In this document: in pieces, positions 1 to 6,728 of the stretch | How positions within the stretch are numbered: the first letter of the stretch is position 1 | How the letters are laid out: every line of letters begins with the position of its first letter | Assembly: GCA_027064245.1 (NCBI GenBank) | Contig: JAMOPZ010000407.1 | Coordinates: 1-8,224, forward strand | Source: Campylobacterales bacterium | GTDB taxonomy: Bacteria; Campylobacterota; Campylobacteria; Campylobacterales; Arcobacteraceae | Direction: 5' to 3' | DNA length: 8,224 nucleotides | Made by a program: the position numbers and the translations under genes | Notes under the pieces: model-generated | What the model was told of the DNA's origin: nothing | Databases searched by the model: none | Seen by the model: the letters and a program-made list of their open reading frames with translations, nothing else

Positions 1-135
1 ATACCAAAAAATAGTTTAGATATTGAGATAAATAATAATATTACTGGTATGAAAAAACTAGTCTCTAAACTAAAAAAACTATATAAAAAAGAGTATAGCG
101 ATTTAGTATTTATATTTGAGCCAATATGGTTTTAA
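1..135 (+). CDS. 3' end of an unidentified gene entering from the left
   Basis: Frame 1 is open from the first base to a TAA at 133-135, giving 44 codons. The peptide starts IPKNSLDIEI, has a lysine-rich helical middle (MKKLVSKLKKLYKK) and ends FIFEPIWF. The lysine-rich but varied composition looks like real protein rather than AT-rich noise. I do not recognise the family. It is on the plus strand, so it is convergent with the minus-strand cassette genes and would be a reversed gene within its cassette, or a gene outside the array. Its stop lies inside a 174-bp block that is repeated at 6876-7050 and carries a terminator-like palindrome at 224-241, so that block probably serves as its 3' untranslated region. 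An internal ATG at 49 gives no sign of being the true start. Confidence 0.5.
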   Translation: MPKNSLDIEINNNITGMKKLVSKLKKLYKKEYSDLVFIFEPIWF

Positions 136-298
136 AATTTTTGGGTAAGTTAGATTTGTTTTTGTGGGTTGGAGTGGTTTTACTTTTTTTGAGTTTGTTG
201 GCTGATAACTTTTGGATAGCTCTAGCTCTACATGTAGAGCTTTTTAGGCTTTTGTTTTTTTACTTTAAAGCGAAGTGCTTTTAGGTTTGACTCATAAC
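125..298. repeat. 174-bp noncoding repeat, copy 1 (other copy 6876-7050)
   Basis: This block matches 6876-7050 with about 14 differences by eye. Both copies begin at TATGGTTTTA, contain the phrase GTGGGTTGGAGTGGTTTTAC, contain an identical 18-bp palindrome, and end at the TCATAAC box of an attC site. Within this copy the first bases are the last codons of the plus-strand gene ending at 135; in the other copy no such gene is attached. A shorter part (about 153-203) recurs at 7221-7270. Confidence 0.85.
224..245 (+). terminator. Palindromic rho-independent terminator candidate
   Basis: AGCTCTACATGTAGAGCT (224-241) is a perfect 18-bp palindrome followed by a T run, so it can end plus-strand transcription from the gene that stops at 135. 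Seen from the minus strand it is followed by no T run, so it is best read as a plus-strand terminator. The identical palindrome recurs at 6976-6993. Confidence 0.6.
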
Positions 299-425
299 GT
301 CTAAATTGAAGGACGTGGCGATTTAACGTCTTAACAATTCAAGCTTTTAAGTATATCAGTGCGATACTTAAAAGGTCAAATTATCGCCGTGGTAGCCTCG
401 TTCTTCTTCCAATGTTTTGTTATAT
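292..425 (-). repeat. attC site 1, host of the group II intron
   Basis: The boundaries are TCATAAC (292-298) and GTTATAT (419-425). The arms can pair around GGCGATTTAA / TTATCGCC, with a long variable hairpin between them (TTTTAAGTAT / ATACTTAAAA). The arm next to GTTATAT is longer and contains unpaired bases, which fits a site read on the minus strand. It would be the attC of the RES-domain cassette (2583-3500), whose stop codon would sit only a few bases away without the intron. GTTATAT differs by one base from the GTTATGT expected from the other end of that cassette (ACATAAC at 3518-3524). Confidence 0.7.
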
Positions 426-1003
426 GTGCGACAAGAAGTCGCTTAATTTGATGTGGGTAGATACCCATAGAGTGTTCTGTTACTCTCTTTCTTTCTACTA
501 TTGCATAGTTGGTAACAACTTTGTTTTAAGCAGTAGAATAATATCTAATAATCTCTTAATACGGATTGAGATTATTGATATAGAAAAGTAGATATGGTTA
601 ATGTAATGTGAACTATTGTTTGAAGCTTCGTTAAGACTAGATAGTGAAACCGTGATGATACACTATGACTAAAAAGTAAAGGGTTAAGATAGAGTTTTGT
701 GCAAATGCTCTACACAGATATTGCACCCTCGGAGTAGAGATAGAACCTAAGTCTATATTAAACAAATTAAGTGGAACTTGGTAAGCCCAATTAGTTGTTA
801 TAAAGTTATCTATTTTATAACAAACTTTGTTGTGAAACAAAGCGATAATTAAGTGGGTATGGGATGATGGAAAAAGCGAATGCTATTGTGTAATGCAGTA
901 GATAAAGGCTCAGAATTTGCCTTATATCGAAAGATAGCCCACTTCCTATGGTGTTGATGTCAAGGACATTTTAGTAATTGAATTTAAATAAAAAAGGTAT
1001 AAA

Positions 1004-2506
1004 GTGATAGAGACCCATAAGGTTATCACCCTCATTAGCTGGGAGGATAAGGAGTATTTAAAATCCTTAAGATACCCAGTAAAGAGATTACAGAATCGAA
1101 TTGTAAAAGCTAAAAAGTTAGGTAGAATTAGAATGGTAAAGAAACTCCAAACTCTACTTGTAAAATCACTCAATGCTAGAGTACTAGCAGTAAAAAGAGT
1201 GAGTGAGAACAAAGGTAAAAGAACGGCTGGTGTAGATGGGGAACTCTTAGATACATCTGCTAAAAAAGATATATGTGTAGATGAGCTTAAAATTGATTTA
1301 GTAACTTATAAATCTTTACCTTTAAAAAGGATAGAGATACCAAAGAAGAATGGAAAAATGAGACCATTAGGAATACCTACAATGTTTGATAGAGCTTTAC
1401 AAGCTTTATATAAACAAGCATTAGAACCTGTTAGTGAAGTAACCGCTGACCTAAACTCTTATGGATTTAGAGCATATCGCTCAACACAGGATGCTATGAA
1501 GCAGATATGGAACTGTACTTGTAGAAAAACAAGTAAACAATGGGTTTTAGAAGCTGATATAAAAGGTTGCTTTGACAATATATCTCATAGATGGATTTAT
1601 GATAATATAGAACTTGATAACAGACTTTTAAAACAGTGGTTAAAATCAGGATTCATAAAAGATGGTCAATTATTTCCTACTATCTCAGGTACTCCTCAAG
1701 GTGGTATTATATCGCCAATATTGGCTAATATGGTTTTAGATGGGATTGAAGCTATCGTTAAAAAGCATAGCAAGGTTATTGCCAAGAAAGATAAGATTGA
1801 TGGTAAATGGGTAGTAACTCATTATAAAAATCTAAACTTTAATTTTATTAGATATGCCGATGACTTTGTAATCATTGGAGATAATCCAAAGGCTTTGCGA
1901 CTACTTCAAAAAGAGATAGAAGAGTTTTTATCTATTAGAGGGTTAGAACTCTCTAAGGAGAAAACACATATTACCAATATACACAATGGGTTTGATTTTT
2001 TAGGTTTCAATTTTAAAAAATACTCTGATGGTAAGCTCATAGTACATCCAACTAAAGATGGTATCAAATCTTTTAAATATAAATTAAAACAGATATTTAA
2101 AAGGTATCGTGCCTCTAGTGTATCGCTTTTAATTTCAAAATTAAATCCAGTCATTAGAGGATGGGGTAACTACTATAGATATGTCAATTCTAAAGATATA
2201 TTTAGTACTTTAGATAAATACATTTGGTATAAATCTTTAAACTGGGTCAAAAGAGTTCATCATAGGAAACAGACTATAAAATATTATCATAAATATTTTA
2301 AGCCGTTTGATAAGTATAAGATTGAAACTCTAAATGATGGCACTCGTGCAGTAGCTCCACTTACTACTATTAAGATAGAAAAGTTTGTAAAAATACAATC
2401 TAGTGCCAATCCATTTGATAGCACTTATGATAGTTACTTTTTACAAAGATGGTCTAATCTAAAAGCCAAAAAACTCACAAATAAACTTTTAGCCCTCAAT
2501 GCTTGA
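1004..2506 (+). CDS. ltrA: Group II intron reverse transcriptase/maturase (LtrA family)
   Basis: The 500-aa multifunctional protein helps its host intron splice and copies it into new DNA sites. The N-terminal region (12-80) has the W...V..LQ..I.KA pattern and ends TAGVDG. Reverse-transcriptase blocks follow: IPKKNGKMRPLGIP (112-125), ADIKGCFD with catalytic Asp185, SGTPQGGIISP (228-238), and YADD (284-287) with Asp286 and Asp287. The maturase (X) domain includes NPVIRGWGNYYRY (381-393). The tail ends after NPFDSTYDSYFLQRW; in many relatives an HNH endonuclease follows here, but it is missing, so insertion would have to use a nick-independent or replication-fork route. Length and N-terminus resemble the chloroplast-like lineage, not the shorter class C proteins. 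The start is GTG with AAAAAAGG six bases upstream. The stop TGA overlaps the first two bases of domain V. Confidence 0.95.
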   Translation: MIETHKVITLISWEDKEYLKSLRYPVKRLQNRIVKAKKLGRIRMVKKLQTLLVKSLNARVLAVKRVSENKGKRTAGVDGELLDTSAKKDICVDELKIDLVTYKSLPLKRIEIPKKNGKMRPLGIPTMFDRALQALYKQALEPVSEVTADLNSYGFRAYRSTQDAMKQIWNCTCRKTSKQWVLEADIKGCFDNISHRWIYDNIELDNRLLKQWLKSGFIKDGQLFPTISGTPQGGIISPILANMVLDGIEAIVKKHSKVIAKKDKIDGKWVVTHYKNLNFNFIRYADDFVIIGDNPKALRLLQKEIEEFLSIRGLELSKEKTHITNIHNGFDFLGFNFKKYSDGKLIVHPTKDGIKSFKYKLKQIFKRYRASSVSLLISKLNPVIRGWGNYYRYVNSKDIFSTLDKYIWYKSLNWVKRVHHRKQTIKYYHKYFKPFDKYKIETLNDGTRAVAPLTTIKIEKFVKIQSSANPFDSTYDSYFLQRWSNLKAKKLTNKLLALNA

Positions 2507-2579
2507 GCCGTGTGCGATGAAAGTCGCAAGCACGGTTCTTAGGAGAGAATGTCATCGTGAGATGGGGTTCTTATCCGAC
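2505..2579 (+). ncRNA. Group II intron domains V and VI
   Basis: Domain V spans 2505-2538 (34 nt) with the catalytic AGC at 2506-2508, the GCGA-TGAA-GTCGC hairpin region and the closing CGGTTC. Domain VI follows, with an ATC-GTGA-GAT hairpin and an outer GAGAA/TTCTT helix. A2573 is seven bases from the proposed 3' end and is the likely bulged branch-point adenosine. These two elements form the catalytic core and the lariat branch site. Confidence 0.9.
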
Positions 2580-2582
2580 CTT

Positions 2583-3500
2583 TTATTTAGTTTTACTCCA
2601 ATTGATAATACCATCGTGAGTATTAACATTGCCTTTAAATAAAGTTTCTGTTTCATACATTCCATAACCAAAACTGTCATTGACTATTAGTGAATGGACT
2701 TCTTTGTGAATGGTTTTTTTATCAATAGAGTTAGGTTTGATAACAACATTTGGAAAATCTTCAAATTTAACTGATGGATACATTAATCCATCTATGACAT
2801 CAACTTTTAAACATTCACTTGCAAGAGTTGAAGTAACACTATACAAATTATCAGATTCATCCATAGTTAAAATATCAGATAAAAAAGCATCGCACAATTG
2901 TAGTGCTAACATTGCAGTGGGATGAGTATTGTTTTGATATAAATCATACATTTCTTTAAAATCATTATGTAGTCTGAAGGGGTGAGGAACACCTCTTCTA
3001 AAATAATCAAATACTCCTATTGGTACTAATTCTAAATCATTTGTAGTTTCGGAGAATAAAATATTAAATTTTTCATTTTTTACTGCTCTTACCTCAGATA
3101 GAATAGTCCCCATACTATTACTGTGAGAATATAAAGAACCATAAAACATAGCATTATCTTCTTTATTCATTCTCCCAAGAGGTGGAGTTATTGAAATATC
3201 TTTTGGTATATATGATAATCTTGATACATTTGGATAACATGGATTTATGCTGTCATCATCAAATTTAACAGCTCTAGATATATGAATACCATTTTCTATA
3301 GGTACTGAGACTAAGGTTGTAAATACCGTTAATCTTTCAATTAACTTTTCAATTTCATTATTATCTAATGATATATCTTGATTAATAAAACTTCTTAATG
3401 TATTAGTGATTTTGACTACTTCATCAAGGTGTTTCTTTGGATTTATGTTTAAATCTTTTGCTTTTTGAATAATTGCAAATTCTATTTCGTGACCCAGCAC
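2583..3500 (-). CDS. RES-domain protein, probable NAD+-degrading toxin-like enzyme
   Basis: The 305-aa protein has a helical N-terminus (1-65) and a RES-like domain from about 70. Visible RES features are RLSYIP (Arg94), PPLGRMN (Arg110), the MFYGSLY strand (118-124, Tyr120), ILSEVRAV (Glu136) and the late DGLMYPSVKFEDFPNVVIKP segment with Ser243; Arg, Glu and Ser are the family signature. Characterised RES toxins break down NAD+ and are held by a Xre-type antitoxin. No antitoxin gene is adjacent, and this protein is longer than typical RES toxins, so it may be a stand-alone relative. The start is GTG with AAGGA seven bases upstream, 17 bp from the attC box at 3518. The stop is immediately next to the intron-filled attC site 1. 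This is a compact one-gene cassette without room for its own promoter, so it probably depends on read-through. Confidence 0.65.
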   Translation of the reverse strand: MLGHEIEFAIIQKAKDLNINPKKHLDEVVKITNTLRSFINQDISLDNNEIEKLIERLTVFTTLVSVPIENGIHISRAVKFDDDSINPCYPNVSRLSYIPKDISITPPLGRMNKEDNAMFYGSLYSHSNSMGTILSEVRAVKNEKFNILFSETTNDLELVPIGVFDYFRRGVPHPFRLHNDFKEMYDLYQNNTHPTAMLALQLCDAFLSDILTMDESDNLYSVTSTLASECLKVDVIDGLMYPSVKFEDFPNVVIKPNSIDKKTIHKEVHSLIVNDSFGYGMYETETLFKGNVNTHDGIINWSKTK

Positions 3501-3517
3501 TATTTAATCCTTTTATG

Positions 3518-3601
3518 ACATAACGGCAGCGCGGGTGAGTGACTACCATTTTCAAACCTTTAGGTTTTCAAATGGTAGTTCGCTCCTCCCGCTTGTTGTC
3601 T
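3518..3601 (-). repeat. attC site 2, short and GC-rich
   Basis: The boxes are ACATAAC (3518-3524) and GTTGTCT (3595-3601). The arms pair through GTGACTACCATTT / AAATGGTAGTTCGC with a small loop, and the GCGGG / CCCGC inner boxes also pair. At 84 bp it is much shorter than the other sites (about 132-136 bp) and visibly GC-richer than its surroundings, suggesting a different source. Confidence 0.75.
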
Positions 3602-3676
3602 GATGCGGATGCAGCAGATAATAAGTGGGTGTTCAACCCGCGCTGCCGTTGTCTGAATGCGAAGCGTTCAGACAAC
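3602..3676. repeat. Short element with a second attC arm and an inverted repeat
   Basis: ACCCGCGCTGCCGTT (3636-3650) is a perfect inverted copy of 3522-3536 from attC site 2 and is followed by a second GTTGTCT box (3648-3654). Those bases then form a 10-bp inverted repeat, GTTGTCTGAA (3648-3657) with TTCAGACAAC (3667-3676), around a nine-base centre that can extend the hairpin. There is no open reading frame. Together with attC site 2 it makes a gene-less cassette of about 150 bp. Confidence 0.65.
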
Positions 3677-3801
3677 GCTCGACTTGAAAGACAAGTGGGC
3701 AATACGGCTTAAAAGTTTTGTCTTTTTTGTATCTTTATTCGACACTTAAAAGCTTAAAATTTTCCGACTATACACTTGTTTTTTCCAAGGATTTGTTAGG
3801 T
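3670..3801 (-). repeat. attC site 3, end of the four-gene cassette
   Basis: The boxes are AGACAAC (3670-3676) and GTTAGGT (3795-3801). GACTTG...ACAAGTG (near 3680-3698) pairs with CACTTG...CCAAGG (3774-3790). The middle contains TTAAAAGTTTTGTC and ACTTAAAAGCTTAAAATTTT segments that can fold. GTTAGGT is the exact complement of ACCTAAC at 6391-6397, which marks 3795-6397 as one cassette. The toxin stop codon is 18 bp away. Confidence 0.72.
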
Positions 3802-3818
3802 TTGCCACTACTTATAAG

Positions 3819-4151
3819 CTAATTTTGTTCTATTTCTTCTTTTACTATTTGTCTTAACTTTTCAGTTAAAATATTATCTTGTTCGGTTTTTGAATAGATA
3901 GTAACCAAATATAAAGTATCATCTTTCTTATAATAAGTTATGATTCTGAATCCTCCACTTTTTCCTGTAGGGATTGAAGAGTTTGGAACTCTAACTTTAA
4001 ATATATTTTCTCCTAAATTTATTCCTAATTCTGGATTTGATGATAATTCATTTATAAATTTAACTAAATCATTTTTTATTTTAGGAAATTTCTTTTTTAG
4101 TTTTTTAACATCTTTTTCAAATCTAGGAATAGTATCTATTTTATAATTCAT
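3819..4151 (-). CDS. RelE/ParE-superfamily toxin
   Basis: This is a 110-aa protein of the RelE/ParE fold, whose members cut ribosome-bound mRNA or act on DNA gyrase. The family pattern is clear: a basic N-terminal helical hairpin (RFEKDVKKLKKKFPKI, 10-25), NPELGINLGENIFKVRV (39-55), the basic turn GKSGGFRIITYY (63-74), and the strand YLVTIYSKTEQDNI (81-94). This arrangement suggests the mRNA-interferase side of the superfamily, but the target cannot be settled by eye. The gene starts within the last codons of the antitoxin gene, an 11-base overlap that points to coupled translation. It is the last gene of its cassette and sits next to attC site 3. Such pairs are thought to stabilise large cassette arrays. 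Confidence 0.85.
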   Translation of the reverse strand: MNYKIDTIPRFEKDVKKLKKKFPKIKNDLVKFINELSSNPELGINLGENIFKVRVPNSSIPTGKSGGFRIITYYKKDDTLYLVTIYSKTEQDNILTEKLRQIVKEEIEQN

Positions 4152-4356
4152 TTAAAAACTCTTGAACGGGTCTTGAATTTAATTTTCCTTGATTTATAAG
4201 GTGTATTTCATTTAATCCAGCTTTGAAGTTATTTATAACTTCATCATCTGTATTATCTAATTTTATAACTTCTACACCATCATTTTTAAAATGTTCTAAC
4301 ATCCATAAAACTTTTTGTGCTATTGTTTCATTTTGAAAATTTACTGCTATTTGCAT
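4141..4356 (-). CDS. Antitoxin partner of the RelE/ParE-type toxin
   Basis: This 71-aa protein would neutralise the toxin encoded just downstream. It starts MQIAVNFQNE, has a helical middle (TIAQKVLWMLEHF, 11-23), and ends with FKAGLNEIHLINQGKLNSRP then VQEFLNEL, a tail common in small antitoxins of RelE-type toxins that would wrap the toxin. I see no classic DNA-binding domain, so self-repression is uncertain. The ATG at 4356 is chosen because AGGAG lies eight bases upstream; a longer frame from 4392 would overlap the preceding gene and lacks such a site. The start follows the stop of the upstream membrane-protein gene by 13 bases, so the pair probably shares its transcript. Confidence 0.8.
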   Translation of the reverse strand: MQIAVNFQNETIAQKVLWMLEHFKNDGVEVIKLDNTDDEVINNFKAGLNEIHLINQGKLNSRPVQEFLNEL

Positions 4357-4369
4357 TTTAATATCTCCT

Positions 4370-5185
4370 TTATTTATTTTGTAAATAGACATATTCTATT
4401 TTTTTTTGATTCGCAAATATTGATTTAATAACTGGTTTAAATCCTCCATTTATCATCTCATTCATATTGTTATATAAAACTTGAATTAATTTAGTATCAT
4501 TATTTCTTAATTTAGTTTGCAAATTATCTATATCAATTACATATGATTTTTGATATTTATTTATCTCTTTAAGTTTTTTACCAAATTTATTAATTCGTTC
4601 TTGTCGTGATAATTTTTCTAAATTTTGTAATATATTAATAAAATCAAGTTGTTGATTAATGTTATGGGTTCTTATTTTGTTTATTTTATTAATAATTTCT
4701 TTAGATATATGTATATACTCAATAATGTTCTTTTCAAAAGGCAAATCTATACTATTTGAATATATCTTTAGTTTATGTATATTATTATTTAATATAGTAT
4801 AAAAACTATTTGTTTTATATATAAACTCTTGATGTTTATTAGTAAACTTATTTACTAATAAAATATTTTTATTATATATTGTACTTTGGTATTCTTTAAT
4901 TATTGTGTCTATTGTTTTTAATTCAATTAATGAAATATTATTTTCTGAATGAATGTTTTTTAATACTATTTTATTTATTTTTTGACTATTTAAAATTGTA
5001 TTTTGTAATATTTCTATATAGTAAGATGTCGTATTATAATGATACTCTGTTATTAACTTATCTGTATCGTCATAAAGATTTATAATTTTAGCATTTACTG
5101 TTTGTATTTTTTCCATACATATAATTAAATATGCAATCAAAAATGGAAAGAATAAATAAGTTATTATACATTTAAAAATTTTCAT
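4370..5185 (-). CDS. Membrane-anchored helical protein of unknown function
   Basis: The 271-aa protein has one N-terminal hydrophobic segment (about residues 5-24, CIITYLFFPFLIAYLIIC), followed by a long polar, asparagine-, isoleucine- and lysine-rich region. This is predicted to be mostly helical and possibly coiled-coil, and would lie outside the cytoplasm if the segment is a membrane anchor. No catalytic motif is visible and I do not recognise the family. The ATG at 5185 is preferred over an in-frame ATG at 5281: it begins one base after the stop codon of the Lcl-domain gene and has AAAAAGG upstream, whereas the longer form would overlap that gene by 95 bases. Tight linkage suggests it works with the secreted protein upstream. 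Its base composition is even more AT-rich than its neighbours. Confidence 0.75.
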   Translation of the reverse strand: MKIFKCIITYLFFPFLIAYLIICMEKIQTVNAKIINLYDDTDKLITEYHYNTTSYYIEILQNTILNSQKINKIVLKNIHSENNISLIELKTIDTIIKEYQSTIYNKNILLVNKFTNKHQEFIYKTNSFYTILNNNIHKLKIYSNSIDLPFEKNIIEYIHISKEIINKINKIRTHNINQQLDFINILQNLEKLSRQERINKFGKKLKEINKYQKSYVIDIDNLQTKLRNNDTKLIQVLYNNMNEMINGGFKPVIKSIFANQKKIEYVYLQNK

Positions 5186-5186
5186 T

Positions 5187-6329
5187 TTAATTATAACCTT
5201 TTTCCATATAATGCATTCTTTTGTCCCATTTGTGATGTTGTTCACTTTTGTACTTGGACATCTCTCTATCTGCTTTAGCATCTGAAAAACCTTGCGAAGA
5301 TATATTTATCATTTTTTTAGCATAAAAAGATATGTCTGATGTATCATTTGCTATATGATTTAATATCTTTTTTATATCATTCATAGTTTTATCAAACTTT
5401 AGTGTAAAGTCTGTAAATTCTTTTGATTCGTAGTACCTTAAACTTGCATCTGTTTCTTCATACTTTTCAGTAAGTAGTCTAGTCATTCTATCTATTACTA
5501 TCTCATAACCTATTTTAGCATTCGATTTTTTCATTCTTAGAGTCATTTTTTTAATTTTAACTGCTAATAATCTCGCTTTCTTTTCATTATCCTTTTTAAT
5601 TTTTATAAATTTATTTGTTTCAAGAATAAATGATTTTTTTACTACTTCATTTATTTGTAAAGCATAAGGATATGCAATTATAAAAGTATTGTAAGATGAA
5701 ATTGTATTTATTTGTTTAGCTTTAGTATATGCTAATTTATATATATTCTGAATAGCTTCCTTTACTTGTGGTACTTTTGGATATGTATTAATAAACCATT
5801 CATATCCTGAAATATTATTTTGTTGTTGAATTTCAGCATATATAGGAGCAACAGTGTTTTTTATTTTCTCTTTAATATTATTTTGTAAAAGAGCTAAAGT
5901 GTCATATTTTTTTGCCCTTGAACAGCGAATATAAAGCTTATACTCTTTATCTCTAAAAGCTGGTTCATTATATTTAAAATCCACTCTCCAAGCAGTACTA
6001 CGAAGTCTAACAACTGGTGTACTTGACCAATAATCAGCAAACTGATTGTTTTTAAATTTATTTTTTATTTTAAGAGCATATTGTAATTCAAATCTATTTG
6101 GCAATCTCCAATCACTTTTACCGTTTAATGTTAAATTAGAACAATAATCTTTTGCTCCTTGCCAATCCTTTTTGATAGTTTTAGTATCTTTATTATCCTG
6201 CCATTGCATATCAGCAAAACTATCAGTTAGAACTTCATCTTTATAAGAAAATCTTTTTTTATCTATTTCATTTTCAATAGAAGCGAATAAGCTTATTGTT
6301 AAAATTAATGTTATTAATATTTTTTTCAT
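5187..6329 (-). CDS. Secreted Lcl-domain (DUF1566) protein
   Basis: The 380-aa protein starts with a signal peptide (MKKILITLILTISLFAS, 1-17). An Lcl/DUF1566 domain follows at about 34-138: WQD (43-45), W..AKDYC (56-63), LNGKSDWRLPN (68-78), YWSST (100-104), TAWRVDF (112-118) and IRCSR (134-138). In other proteins this domain sits on the cell surface, and legionella collagen-like protein uses it for binding. Two similar segments follow (ISGYEWFINTYPKVPQ, 173-188, and ISSYNTFIIAYPYALQ, 210-225), which look like helical repeats. The rest (240-380) is charged and helical. The ATG at 6329 has AAGGAAAG upstream and a promoter at about 6356. It is the first gene of a four-gene cassette and is one base short of the next start codon. 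The substrate is unknown. Confidence 0.82.
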   Translation of the reverse strand: MKKILITLILTISLFASIENEIDKKRFSYKDEVLTDSFADMQWQDNKDTKTIKKDWQGAKDYCSNLTLNGKSDWRLPNRFELQYALKIKNKFKNNQFADYWSSTPVVRLRSTAWRVDFKYNEPAFRDKEYKLYIRCSRAKKYDTLALLQNNIKEKIKNTVAPIYAEIQQQNNISGYEWFINTYPKVPQVKEAIQNIYKLAYTKAKQINTISSYNTFIIAYPYALQINEVVKKSFILETNKFIKIKKDNEKKARLLAVKIKKMTLRMKKSNAKIGYEIVIDRMTRLLTEKYEETDASLRYYESKEFTDFTLKFDKTMNDIKKILNHIANDTSDISFYAKKMINISSQGFSDAKADREMSKYKSEQHHKWDKRMHYMEKGYN

Positions 6330-6335
6330 ATCTTA

Positions 6336-6361
6336 CTTTCCTTTTATATTTTGATATTATA
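6336..6361 (-). promoter_or_regulatory. Promoter -10 element and ribosome site of the four-gene cassette
   Basis: On the minus strand a consensus TATAAT lies at 6361-6356 and AAGGAAAG at 6343-6336, seven bases before the ATG at 6329. No good -35 box is seen, but the upstream bases are T- and A-rich, as often in Campylobacterota promoters. The element lies inside the cassette just after the ACCTAAC box, so this cassette could be expressed at any position in the array. Confidence 0.6.
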
Positions 6362-6390
6362 GCTAAGGTTGAATTAAATTTAAATACTGA

Positions 6391-6525
6391 ACCTAACGGT
6401 TGAATATAAAAATATGTTACCCGTTTATGTAGTCTTTTAAGTTCTACAATGGTATCTAAATTTTTCAAGTTTTGATACTTTTTTTTGGCTATGGTAACAT
6501 ATTTTTTTACTATGTTTTGTTATGT
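6391..6525 (-). repeat. attC site 4, family A
   Basis: The boxes are ACCTAAC (6391-6397) and GTTATGT (6519-6525). The arms pair through AAAATATGTTACC / GGTAACATATTTTTTT, and the loop contains TACAATGGTATCTAAAT. It resembles attC site 6 (7044-7179) over most of its length, including the loop. An open frame of 64 codons across it is judged noncoding. Confidence 0.85.
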
Positions 6526-6728
6526 CGTCGTGTTCTTGATGTCCTTAAAGTCTCAACGGGAATCAGTTGCGTTTGTAAGGGTTTTACACTTACTGCATTA
6601 AGTGGGTTTATTGGCGTTTACTGAGAAGGCTTCTTTTTTTCTTCTTGGCGTTTAACTTTGTAAACTTGTTTTTAAAACTTCAACTTCTTTAGAATTTTCT
6701 TATCATAAGCAAGGTGCTTACGATAGAC
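6526..6728 (-). other. Gene-less cassette body C4
   Basis: About 200 bp between attC sites 4 and 5 with no convincing open reading frame on either strand. The end next to site 5 (GCAAGGTGCTTACGATAGAC, about 6709-6728) is identical to the end of the body at 7180-7393. On the minus strand it contains the small hairpin TAAGC-ACCTT-GCTTA. The left part also resembles 7180-7226 at a lower level. No promoter consensus was seen. Confidence 0.6.

Larger units (their letters stand above)
426..2579 (+). mobile_element. Group II intron (retroelement) with its own reverse transcriptase
   Basis: The intron is bounded by the canonical GTGCG 5' end (426-430) and an AC 3' end (2578-2579), about 2154 nt. Positions 426-1003 hold the structured 5' part (domains I to the start of IV). 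Visible helices are GCGAC/GTCGC (428-442), TGGGTA/TACCCA near 454-468, and a longer stem with AATAATCTC/GAGATTATT near 546-577. The reverse transcriptase sits in domain IV, and domains V and VI follow its stop codon. All parts are present, so the element may be active. It lies directly beside the core box of attC site 1 and is antisense to the cassette genes. I could not assign the exon-binding sequences with confidence, and the 3' end could be off by one base. Confidence 0.88.

Noticed and set aside
578..583. ATATAG as EBS1 pairing with the 5' exon TTATAT
   Set aside because: It pairs with one wobble, but it seems to lie in the strand of a stem rather than in a loop, and short AT-rich matches are frequent here.
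637..1212. Minus-strand open frames within the 5' part of the intron
   Set aside because: They lie in structured intron RNA or overlap the start of the reverse transcriptase, and show no protein-like features.
4357..4392. Longer start (ATG at 4392) for the antitoxin
   Set aside because: It would overlap the upstream gene and has no ribosome site, while AGGAG precedes the ATG at 4356.
5186..5281. Longer start (ATG at 5281) for the membrane-anchored helical protein
   Set aside because: It would overlap the Lcl gene by 95 bases and place a polar stretch before the hydrophobic segment. The ATG at 5185 has a ribosome site and suits operon spacing.
6274..6468. A 64-codon minus-strand frame crossing attC site 4, with LDTIV also encoded in site 6
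   Set aside because: The frame lies in the attC variable loop and runs into the start of the Lcl gene in another frame. The shared residues follow from DNA similarity between two attC sites of one family.
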